From positions 229,034 to 293,033 of the forward strand of contig MU657182.1 of the NCBI GenBank assembly GCA_026770575.1: 64,000 nucleotides of DNA. Reading direction: 5' to 3'. The position numbers were made by a program, and so were the translations under genes. Positions 35,266 through 44,509 of the stretch are shown in pieces. Origin of the DNA: Pelagophyceae sp. CCMP2097. Lineage: Eukaryota; Sar; Pelagophyceae. Within the stretch, counting starts at the first letter, position 1. Each line of letters begins with the position of its first letter. The notes beneath the pieces are model-generated. The model ran no database searches, had not been told where the DNA came from, and saw only the letters and a list, made by a program, of their open reading frames with translations.

Positions 35266-38200
35266 CTAGGACTCCGAGTCTCTTCGGCCGCGATGACTGC
35301 CGTGCGCCGGCGAAAGCTGGCCGCGCGGCGTCTGGCCGCGCGGCGTCTGGCCGCTTTTCGGTATTCGCGGCGTCGCGGCCGGGGGGCGCTTTTCGTCGGC
35401 GGCGAGGCACGCCACGGCGTAGTCTGCGGCGTCGAGCTCTTCCGAAATGAACTCGTTTGTCGGGATGCGCGTCGCGGTTCGGCGGAGTCGGCGGAGCCAC
35501 ATGCGGAAGAGGGTGCGGCCGTGCGCCACGTCCGTAGCGACTCTCAAAACCACCGGCTGGGCGCCGGCGGTGGACAGCGTAAACGTGCCGCCGTCGGCGT
35601 CAACGTCTATATCCGTGACGTGCGCCATTTCCAGCTGTTGGCGCGCCTCAGCGTCACCGCGGGCGCGCAGCAGAGTGAGGCGGCCGTCCACCAGCACCGC
35701 CCAGCGCGGGGCCCACGAGGGTGACGTCAAGATTCGGTCCTCTAAAATGTCGAGGTGGCCGCACATGCACGTCGCCGGCGACACCTGAGCGACGACAACG
35801 GAAACGTGGCCGTGTGGCGTCCGGCCGCAATTCTTTAAATGTAGAGGTCTTCCGCGGCCGACGTCGACGTGGTGCACCGCCGCGTCGAGGGACAGGCGGA
35901 GGCGGCCGCGCGTAAAGGCGTGCGGCAGATACGCCGACGAACCCTTGCGCCGGTAGCCGCGCGGCGGACGATTTTCCGCTTTGCCGCGCGCGGGTTTCGG
36001 CGCCGGCGCGGGCCACGGCGTGGGACGCGAGACGTCGAGCCTCGCTTGTCCCAAAAAGTCGGCGACTGCAGATCCCGTCGCGGACGGGTCGGCGATGGTG
36101 ATGGCCACCGCGCCGCCGGAACCGTCGACTGCTAATTGAACAGTGCAGCCCCATTCCGTCGCAAAGTCTTCGCCGCGGAAGACTTGAGGGGTGCAGCTCA
36201 CGTCCACCTGCCGAGGCGACGAGCAGACGGCGGCCACGACGACGTCGACAGACGTCCGCCGGCCCTCGAGCGACTTGCCGGGCGTCTGCGGGCGTGAGGC
36301 GGGCGTCATGGGCCGCGATGCGGGCGTCTTCGGCCGCGGCGTCGTGCCGCCGTCGCCTTCCTCGGCGGGCGGCTGTGGCGGTCTGTAGGCGGAGACAAAG
36401 ACGAGCGGAGCGTTTTGGTTCAGCTTCAAGTCGGCCTTGGCCAGATTCGAGGCGCGGTCCACGGCCACGGCCAGCAGCGCCGGCCGGCCCGCGAGGCTTA
36501 AAAGCCTCAAAATATGCGTCCGAGGCAGGCACGTCGGCGAGAGGCAGGCGGCGAGGTAGCCGCGCACGAAAGCCGCCAGGCGAGTCGAAGCGCGGTGCAG
36601 GCCTAGAGAAGCGGGGTCCAGCGAGCTTCTGCCGCTCTTCCGTCGTTGCGGCGTCGGTCGAGTGCACGCACCGACGTTTTGGAGCCAAAACATCCTTGTT
36701 CGTATCATACGATGGTTCGTCTGGATCGTCACCACCGCCCGCTTCTTCACCGCGCACCGCCGCCGCTTGCGGTCGAGCAAGAGCGACGCGGCCGCGAGGA
36801 GGCGCCACTTTCGGTGCTGCATGGGCCGGTTCGCCTGCCGTTGGCCTCTCTTCGACCGCGCGGCCCGGAGCTGGCCCAGGAGCCTCCGTGCGCGGGAGCG
36901 GCTGTAGAGGGCCTGGAGCACGCGGGCCGCCGCGTACAGGCGGACTTCGCCGAGGCGCCGGCCTTTTTGCCGAAACTGGTACGTGCTCCATTTCTTTTGC
37001 AAACATACAGCCGCCGCGTGCGCCACGCGCAGCCGCACGACGCGCATGGCGTACCTTCTCAGACAGCGCACCAGCACGGCGGCGGCGGCGACTCTTTGCG
37101 CCGCGACGAGGCGTTGGACTGAAGCTCGTCGAGTTCGCGGCGCGATAAAGCGCTGCAAACGATTCGCAGCATCGCTTTCGTTTTCCAGCGAGCCGCGCCG
37201 GCGGTCCTGCCGCCAGGACTTGAGAGCGGCGCAGGTGCGCTGGCCGGCGAGGGCCTCTGAGAGAGCGGCTAATTCCTCGTGATGGGCAGAAAACACTTTA
37301 TGAAACGCGTGCAAAATCTTCGGCACGGAAGCCGAGGCGTGGGCCTGTTGCAGCGCCGAGAGAGCCTTCCTGGCGCGCATCGCCGGGTCGAGAGCCGGGC
37401 GCAGGTCGAGCTCCCACCACTGCTTCATAATCGCCAGAGAGACGCTTTGGACGTGCGCGTCCAGCTCTAAACGGAGGTGGCGGTGGCGCGCGGCGAGGCT
37501 GACGTCGTGCATCTTGTCCACGACAGCAATCTCGTAGATGTTGCCCGAAGACGCTCTGGGTACTCTGGCGGACGTGGCCGCGAGGAGTTTGGCCTCGACG
37601 TGGTCTCTTAACTGCCCCATCAACGTAGACAACTCGCGGTCCCCGACTTCGTCGTCGTCGTCGTAAACGGACGAGTTCGTCGACTCGTCGTCGTCATCAA
37701 CCACGCCGAGGTCATTGAGAGAATCGTCATCGCACTTTAAATAAGCTGCCAACCCCGCAGACTTCAAACGTTGCCGCGCGTTCATGCGCCCATACAAACG
37801 CGCCGCCTGCAGCTGGCGCGGCCGCTGCGCCACGTCCTCCAGAGCCGAACGCACGCCTTCGCTGGCTAAGACCACGAGCGCCGCACGTAGCGAAGAGCCA
37901 TCGACGCATTCAAAACGAGCGCGAGAGCAGTAGCCGGCGTGTATCGCGCCGACTTCTAACTCGTCGAGGTGCACGTGGAGCAGCTCTTGCAAGAGTTGGG
38001 CGAACGATAAGGCGTCGACGTCGCCGGCCAGAGCGTGCAGTCCGTCTTCTTTGGAACCGAGTTTGTCGCACGCGCACGCGGCGGCGCACAGCTTGATCAA
38101 CGCGATCCGTAAGAAGATGCGCTGTTCGGCGCCGGCGCCGCACTCGTCGGGCGACCAGTCTGTGTAAACGGAATCGCCAAAGTACTTCCTCCGCTGCGCC

Positions 38201-38925
38201 TTTAAAGCTCTTTGCCGCCGCTGCGCCGCCGCGACGGAGGCGCGTGAGACCTGCGAAACCGAAGGCGGCGGCGCCAGCGAATTCCGTGCCAGGCGGCCGG
38301 GGCCCGCGGGGAACGGCGAGACGCGGTGCGCCGTCACCCGCCGCAGCGACGTCGACGAGAGCCGCAGGCTGCCCTTGGCCAGTGCGGCGTCGCCCTTGGC
38401 CACGGACAGCTGGCCCTTTGCCACGGTGGCCAGGGTGGCCAGGCTGCCTTTGGCCACGGGGGACAGGCCCTTTGCGTTGCGCTGCCTTAGGAGACCCTTG
38501 CGGCCTCGCTCGATGGCGCCGAGCTCTGCGTAGAAGATTGCAAAGTCGCCGGAGTCCACCGTTCGCTCGGCGTCTTCCGGGCTTGGGCTCGGGGCCGTCA
38601 CGGCGATGAGGTCGAAGAGCGCGCCCAGCTCCTTTGGCGAGAGCACGACCGGCGCCACGTGGCGCTGCAGCAGAGCGCGGAAGCACCGCGCGTCGAGCGG
38701 CGACCGCCTTAGTCGCCAGACGTCGGGCAGCGGCGCCGCGGCGGCGGCCGCTCTGAGCTTGTGCACCGCGCGCCGACGATCCAGCGGCGTGCCATCAAAC
38801 GAGACGCCCTTGAGCTCGAACGCGATGCGCTCGATGCGCGCGAGGACCGACGACGCGCGCAGCAGCGGCGGCGTCGGAGACAGCGACGCCGCGCGCAGCG
38901 GCGACTGCTCCAGCGGCTCGAGCAT
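35266..38925 (-). CDS. Large IQ-motif / C2 / PH domain protein
   Basis: Single exon of 1219 residues from MLEPLEQSPLRAAS, unusual here for its lack of introns. Order seen: an N-terminal helical region; VAKG repeats near 155-185 (VAKGSLATLATVAKGQLSVA); an EF-hand-like half near 265-340; an acidic DDDDESTNSSVYDDDDE segment; IQ-like motifs in the middle (AAVCLQKKW, AARVLQALYSRSRARRLL, AVVTIQTNHRMI) that could bind calmodulin; a C2-like beta region (RPALLAVAVDRASNLAKADL); PTTPRPKTPASRPMT-type Pro/Thr repeats; and a C-terminal PH-like domain (GHLDILEDRI... PRWAVLVDGRLTLLRA... LFRMWLRRLRR). Probably a calcium- and lipid-responsive scaffold. No orthologue identified. Confidence 0.75.
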   Translation of the reverse strand: MLEPLEQSPLRAASLSPTPPLLRASSVLARIERIAFELKGVSFDGTPLDRRRAVHKLRAAAAAAPLPDVWRLRRSPLDARCFRALLQRHVAPVVLSPKELGALFDLIAVTAPSPSPEDAERTVDSGDFAIFYAELGAIERGRKGLLRQRNAKGLSPVAKGSLATLATVAKGQLSVAKGDAALAKGSLRLSSTSLRRVTAHRVSPFPAGPGRLARNSLAPPPSVSQVSRASVAAAQRRQRALKAQRRKYFGDSVYTDWSPDECGAGAEQRIFLRIALIKLCAAACACDKLGSKEDGLHALAGDVDALSFAQLLQELLHVHLDELEVGAIHAGYCSRARFECVDGSSLRAALVVLASEGVRSALEDVAQRPRQLQAARLYGRMNARQRLKSAGLAAYLKCDDDSLNDLGVVDDDDESTNSSVYDDDDEVGDRELSTLMGQLRDHVEAKLLAATSARVPRASSGNIYEIAVVDKMHDVSLAARHRHLRLELDAHVQSVSLAIMKQWWELDLRPALDPAMRARKALSALQQAHASASVPKILHAFHKVFSAHHEELAALSEALAGQRTCAALKSWRQDRRRGSLENESDAANRLQRFIAPRTRRASVQRLVAAQRVAAAAVLVRCLRRYAMRVVRLRVAHAAAVCLQKKWSTYQFRQKGRRLGEVRLYAAARVLQALYSRSRARRLLGQLRAARSKRGQRQANRPMQHRKWRLLAAASLLLDRKRRRCAVKKRAVVTIQTNHRMIRTRMFWLQNVGACTRPTPQRRKSGRSSLDPASLGLHRASTRLAAFVRGYLAACLSPTCLPRTHILRLLSLAGRPALLAVAVDRASNLAKADLKLNQNAPLVFVSAYRPPQPPAEEGDGGTTPRPKTPASRPMTPASRPQTPGKSLEGRRTSVDVVVAAVCSSPRQVDVSCTPQVFRGEDFATEWGCTVQLAVDGSGGAVAITIADPSATGSAVADFLGQARLDVSRPTPWPAPAPKPARGKAENRPPRGYRRKGSSAYLPHAFTRGRLRLSLDAAVHHVDVGRGRPLHLKNCGRTPHGHVSVVVAQVSPATCMCGHLDILEDRILTSPSWAPRWAVLVDGRLTLLRARGDAEARQQLEMAHVTDIDVDADGGTFTLSTAGAQPVVLRVATDVAHGRTLFRMWLRRLRRTATRIPTNEFISEELDAADYAVACLAADEKRPPAATPRIPKSGQTPRGQTPRGQLSPAHGSHRGRRDSES

Positions 38926-39224
38926 CGCCCCTCGCCAACTCTAAAGAACAAGCTCTATAAGGATGCCGCCGAACGCCGCCTCGCAGCGGCCTCGGCGGCG
39001 ATCACGCCGGGCGCCCGAGCCGGGATGCCTTCTCCGGATCCCGGAGAGCTCGCTCGAGCGTGCTTCGCGTTGGGTCTATGAAAACCCGCTGTGCGGCTCC
39101 GTCCGTTCGATGCGGTTCCGCGGGTCAGACCGCCTTTGCTTTTTGCGAGGTTTTGAACCCGACGCACGCCGCCCCGTCGTCGCTCGGCCTTTGCGCTTCG
39201 CCGCCCCCCGGGAGCGCCGTCGGG

Positions 39225-40977
39225 ATGCCTGACGCCGCGGGCGAGTGCCAGACGGCTAACAAAAAGGAGTATGACCCCAATGAGGAGGTGGAGACGCCGG
39301 ATGAGCTCGACGCCGGCGACATCGAGCTGCTCAAGACGTACGGCAACGGGCCGTGAGTGCCGCAAGCGCCGCCTTGCGCGGCCGTCGATGCCGGAACTTT
39401 CAGCGTCCGAGCGCGATCGGGCTCAGGTACACCCTGGCGCTGAAAAAGGTGGACGAGGACATCAAAAAGGCGGTGCAAAAGGTGAAAGACCTGATCGGCA
39501 TCAAGGACTCGGACACGGGCCTCTGCGCGCCTTCGATGTGGGACCTGGTCTCCGACAAGCAGATGTTGCAGGAGGAGCAGCCGCTGCAGGTGGCGAGGTG
39601 CGTGCCACGCCAGCACCCGAGATTTCTGCCGCCGGCGGCACGGGGCTTTGGTGGTGCAGAGCGCCGGCCCCGAAGCCGGACAAAACCGGCCGGCCGGCGG
39701 TAATTCCCCGCCGCCGCCGCCGCGGCGTAAGCGATGTTTCGAGTTTCCCGGCGGAGACGCGTTTCCCTAGATGCACCAAGATCATCGACGAGGGCGACGA
39801 GGAGAACTGCAAGTACGTGATCAACGTGAAGCAGATCGCCAAGTTCGTCGTCGGCCTCGGCGAAAAGGTGGCGCCGACGGACGTGGAGGAGGGCATGCGC
39901 GTGGGCGTCGACCGTACCAAGTACGCCATCCAGATCCCTTTACCCCCGAAGATCGACCCGACGGTGTCGTTGATGACGGTCGAGGACAAGCCGGATGTGA
40001 CGTACGACGAGGTCGGCGGCGCGCGCGAGGCTTTGGAAAAGTTGCGAGAGGTAGTCGAGCTGCCGCTCCTCCACCCGGAGCGCTTCCTCACTTTGGGCAT
40101 CGACCCGCCAAAGGGTGTTTTGCTCTACGGGCCGCCGGGCACGGGCAAGACGCTCTCCGCGCGCGCCGTGGCGAACCGCACCGACGCCTGCTTCATCCGC
40201 GTCATCGGGTCGGAGCTGGTGCAGAAGTACGTCGGCGAGGGCGCGCGCATGGTGCGCGAGCTCTTTACGCTGGCGAGGTCGAAAAAGGCGTGCATCATCT
40301 TCTTCGACGAGATTGACGCCATTGGAGGGTCGCGCTCTGGGGGGGACGACGGCGGCACTGATAATGAGGTGCAGCGCACCATGCTTCAAATCGTCACGGA
40401 GCTCGACGGCTTCGACCCGCGCGGCAACATCAAGGTCTTGATGGCCACGAACCGGCCCGACACGCTCGACCCGGCGCTGCTGCGGCCGGGCCGCTTGGAC
40501 CGCAAGGTCGAGTTTGGCCTGCCCGATTTGGAAGGCCGGACTCATATCCTCCGCATCCACGCAAAGACCATGGCCTGCGACCGCGACATCCGCTTCGAGT
40601 TGTTGGCCAGACTCTGCCCGAACACGACGGGCGCCGAGCTCCGCTCCGTCTGCACCGAGGCCGGCATGCGCGCGAACCGCGTCGATATTGATTTTGGAGG
40701 GGGGGCTGCACCCTCCCCTCCATGTCGGGCCCACGTCTCCCGGGTCCCCTTTCCACGCTCTCCCCGCAGGTACGCGATCCGCGCGCGCCGCAAGTCGATT
40801 ACGGAAAAGGACATGATCGACGCGGTGAACAAGGTCAGTCGAGGGGAACAATTCCTGAAGAGCATCCTCACGTCCTTTGGGTCTGTCTGCCCGGGAATGT
40901 CCATTTACTATTACTTGTAGGTCATCAAAGGCTACCAAAAGTTCTCCTCGACGCCAAAGTACATGGTCTACAACTAG
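39225..40977 (+). CDS. PSMC2: 26S proteasome regulatory ATPase Rpt1 (PSMC2)
   Basis: AAA ATPase of the 19S base ring that unfolds ubiquitinated substrates. Exons 39225-39352, 39427-39597, 39771-40667, 40770-40833 and 40921-40977 give 438 residues. Motifs: Walker [19 protein letters not shown], Walker [36 protein letters not shown]. The Rpt1-specific C-terminus [12 protein letters not shown] carries the end region that docks on the 20S core. The fourth junction only gives the conserved [12 protein letters not shown] if a GC-AG intron (40668-40769) is removed. Without it, 34 extra residues are read in frame. Close to Rpt4 on the same strand. Confidence 0.96.
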
Positions 40978-41209
40978 CGCCCCGTTTCGCCGCGGCGGCG
41001 CCACACCGGCAAGGGCCGCCCGGGGCCGCCAGAGCCGAGACGCGAAAGAGTCTCGACTAAAAAAACACCGCCACCTTGACGAGTCAATGACGACCTGTCG
41101 GATCCGTTACTTGGAGCACGTTTTCGCGTGCCGCTCTGCGGCCGCGAGGACAGCAGTCCGCGAGATGCGCCCGACGACGCGCACGGCTGCGTCGAACGAA
41201 GCAAAGGTT

Positions 41210-42218
41210 TTACGAGCCGCGCTCGTCGTCCGGCGCCATCGAGGCGTCGCGGCCCGCGGGCTCTGGTATTTGCTCGATGGGGTAGATGGGCTCTGCGAGC
41301 GAGGACTTGTAGAGCCTTGGGAATCGCTCGACGAGTTTAAGGAGCTCGTCGTTGGAATATGAAGTGTCCTCCTTGTCGAGGCTGCGCCAGGGCGGCTCTT
41401 GGAATTCGGGCTTCCAGGGCGTCGCGAGCTGGAACCACTTGAACTCGTCGTCCGTTTTCCCCGTCTCCGGGTCCTGGCGCGAGTAGCGCAGCACAGAGCC
41501 GTTGTCGATGCGCTCGGATTCACTGAGCTCGTCCGCCAAGTCACGATACCTAGGCAGCAAACGTTGGACTCGGATCCGGCCCGTTCTTCATCGGGGCACT
41601 TCTAACCCGAACCCTCACCCTTACGTGATTTGGTTGAGCCTTTCGAAGCGTAAGCGAAAGGCCCACATGATTTCGCCGTGGCAGACCATCAACACGCGCC
41701 GGTCCACCATGTGCCGGTGCAGAAACTCCAGCATCGAGTCCACGCGCAGCAGCACCTATTCGATGCGTAGAAGCACCTCGCTCAACGGCCACAAAGAGGC
41801 GCGCCTGTGCGAGCGACTCTCCCCCGCTCGGCGCAAAGTAGAGGCCGTGCCTCTTGCGCCGCGCGTCCTCGGGCTCGAAGCGCCGCGATGGCGGCGTCAG
41901 GTCCCACGCGCCCCAGTCGCGTTCGCGCAAGTTGCACTCCGTCTTCCATGAAGCGCCGTCCAGCCTGAGCAGACCGGCAGTCTCCATCGCCCTTAAGTAT
42001 TCGCTCGTGTAAAACGCGTCAAACGTCGGCGCCGCGTGCTTCTCCAGCCAGGCGCCGGCTTCCGCTGCTTGGGCCCGCCCAGTGTCCGTGAGACGCCACA
42101 GAGAGCTATGTCGTGTGAGGAACTTGCCCGAATAAAGAGACGTGTCGCCCTGCACGCTACGCCGGTAAGCGATGTTGCCCTCGGACTCGCCGTGGCGTAC
42201 TAGAACCAGCTCGAGCAT
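41210..42218 (-). CDS. Histidine phosphatase (phosphoglycerate mutase-like) superfamily protein
   Basis: Begins [15 protein letters not shown], the RHG catalytic motif (phosphohistidine), then [33 protein letters not shown], the conserved Glu/Arg block [10 protein letters not shown], and the second catalytic His in [10 protein letters not shown]. The intron 41550-41624 joins ERLNQIT to [13 protein letters not shown]. An additional short excision near 41740-41790 is needed to reach [12 protein letters not shown], and its borders are unclear. The frame is open upstream through Met codons at 42356 and 42371 ([16 protein letters not shown]...). That stretch is Arg-rich without acids, like a mitochondrial presequence, so a longer targeted form is possible. 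Substrate unknown. Confidence 0.82.
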
Positions 42219-42560
42219 TCGGTGCGGCGCCGCGCGGCGCGTCTGCAAGGAGCGCCGCTGGCCGTATATAGGGAGGCGCCGCTGGCCGCTTGCAGGGAGG
42301 CGCCGCGTCTGCAAGCCAGCGGCGAAGCGCCGGATAGCCGCGAGGCGACCCTGCATCGCCGGCACAGTCATCGTATCATCCCTCGCCGTTGGCGCCTTGT
42401 CACGTAACTTGGGGACGGCGTCCAAAAGCACAAGTAGTACTCGCCGAAAAAATCGTCTTCGAGACTCGCTTTTAAACGCGCGGCCCACGTCCGCGCCCCC
42501 GACGTTGCGCGGCGCGCTCCCCCCGGCGGCCCCCGCGGTGCCCCCGCCCCGCAGCGCGCC

Positions 42561-44202
42561 ATGGCCGACGACGACGAGACGGCGGTGCGGCTCCAGGCCC
42601 TGGACCAGCTCAAGTCCAAGGTGCGCAAGCCGCCGCGGCCGGGTTTCCGCGCGCCGGGTCCGCCGTCCCGGAGGGCGCGGCGGGCGTGCCGGCACGCAAG
42701 CGCCGCGCCAGCACGCGGGAATTATGCGAACGCGCCTCGTTGACGAGACGCAGTCGAGTGCCTCACGCGGCCGCCGCGCCTCTGAACGCGCCCGACGCTC
42801 GCTAGGTGCGCGAGCACCGCGAGATCGAGGCCAAGCTGAAGAAGGCGCGCCTCGACTCGCGCGAGGTGCGTCGCCCCGCGGGGAGGCTGCTCGATGCTCG
42901 GAATCGCAGTCCGCCCGAGCGGGGCCTCGACCCTCGTGCTCATGCAGGCGGTGGTCGAGTTTGACAAGACGGAGAATGCGCTCATGGCGCTGCAGTCCGT
43001 CGGCCAGATTATTGGCGACGTGCTGCGGCAGCTGGACTCTGAGCGATTCATCGTCAAGGCCTCTTCCGGTGCGCCCGGGGGGGGGAAGGCTGCAATTGCC
43101 GAGGCTGGACGTGTGTCCGGGTATTTTTGGACCTGTGTCCGGGCATTTTTGGACGTTGCTCTTAGGCCCGCGGTACGTCGTCGGGTGCCGGAACAAGCTG
43201 GACAAGTCCAAGCTGAAGCCGGGCACGCGCGTCACTCTGGACATGACGACGCTGACGATCATGCGCAACCTGCCACGCGAAGTCGACCCTACTGTCTTCC
43301 ACATGCTCAACGAGGACCCGGGCGGCATCTCCTTTGGCGAGATCGGCGGCCTCCAGGACCAGGCGCGTTTTCCATCTGGGGTCTCGTCTGCCGTCTCCCT
43401 CTGGGGTCTCGTCTGCCGTCTCCCCGGAGTCGAAAATGAAAACCCTCGCCATCAGGTGCGCGAGCTGCGCGAGGTCGTCGAGTTGCCTCTGACCAACCCA
43501 GAGCTCTTCGTGCGCGTGGGCATCAAGCCGCCAAAGGGCGTGCTGCTCTACGGCCCGCCGGGCACGGGCAAGACGCTGCTGGCCCGGGCGCTGGCGTCGA
43601 ACATCAACGCCACGTTCTTAAAGGTCGTGGCTTCCGCAATCGTGGACAAGTACATTGGCGAGTCGGCGCGCGTCATCCGCGAGATGTTCGGGTTCGCGAA
43701 GGACCACCAGCCGTGCGTCATTTTCATGGACGAGATTGACGCGATTGGCGGTTCTCGCTTCTCCGAGGGCACTTCGGCCGATCGCGAGATCCAGCGCACT
43801 TTGATGGAGCTCCTGAACCAGCTCGACGGCTTCGAGCAGCTGGGCCAGGTGAAGATGGTCATGGCCACGAACCGGCCGGACATTCTGGACCCGGCGCTGC
43901 TGCGGCCCGGACGCCTGGATCGTAAGATCGAAATCCCGCTGCCAAACGAGGCGGCGAGGCTCGACATCTTGAAGATCCACGCGCTGCCCATCACGAAGCG
44001 AGGCGAGGTGGACTACGAAAGCGTGTGCAAGCTCGCCGATGGCTTCAACGGCGCCGATCTGCGCAACATTTGCACGGAAGCCGGGCTCTTCGCCATCCGG
44101 GCGGACCGCGACTACGTCTTGGAGGAGGACTTTATGAAGGCCGCGCGCAAGATCGCCGAGAACAAGAAGCTGGAGTCCAAGGCCTCATACGACAAGCCAT
44201 AG
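42561..44202 (+). CDS. PSMC6: 26S proteasome regulatory ATPase Rpt4 (PSMC6)
   Basis: AAA ATPase of the 19S base. Starts [20 protein letters not shown]; short exons give [38 protein letters not shown] and [19 protein letters not shown] (OB domain), followed by [12 protein letters not shown], Walker [17 protein letters not shown], Walker [39 protein letters not shown] and [17 protein letters not shown]. The [13 protein letters not shown] junction requires removing 43363-43455, whose donor is GC (GCGCGT). Left in, it adds 31 in-frame residues no Rpt4 has. That intron holds a perfect 25-bp tandem duplication. Divergent from the phosphatase, about 340 bp away. Confidence 0.96.
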
Positions 44203-44363
44203 GCGCTCCGACTCCGACGACCGCGAGGCGCTGGGACCGCGCAGCGCGCCGCCGGCAGGCGACGGCGGCCGGCGTGGCGGGCGGTGCCGGCCGCGGGAGG
44301 CCGGGTTGGCCGCGGCGACGACCAGGGCCGCCCAATTCACACTAAGAACGTTCCCCTTTGGGG

Positions 44364-44396
44364 CAGCCCCACCCAGGGTGGATCTTAAGCAAGCAA
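44364..44396 (-). repeat. Dispersed short motif, inverted copy
   Basis: Reverse-orientation copy of the TTGCTTGCTTAA plus CCACCCTGGGTGG motif, 160 bp after the Rpt4 stop and in the spacer before the convergent coiled-coil gene. Confidence 0.7.
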
Positions 44397-44509
44397 CGAC
44401 ATTCCGGAAGCGCTGGCGACGCGCTGAGGCGGCGACCCCTGGCGGCCGTGCGGGTTTGCGGGGGCTCGGCCGGGGTGGTACGAGGTGATTGAGTTACGGA
44501 TCGCCGGGG

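Noticed and set aside
41550..43328. 592-codon minus-strand frame spanning the phosphatase and Rpt4
   Set aside because: Only the part from 42218 (or 42371) downward has family motifs; the upstream part lies over Rpt4 exons.
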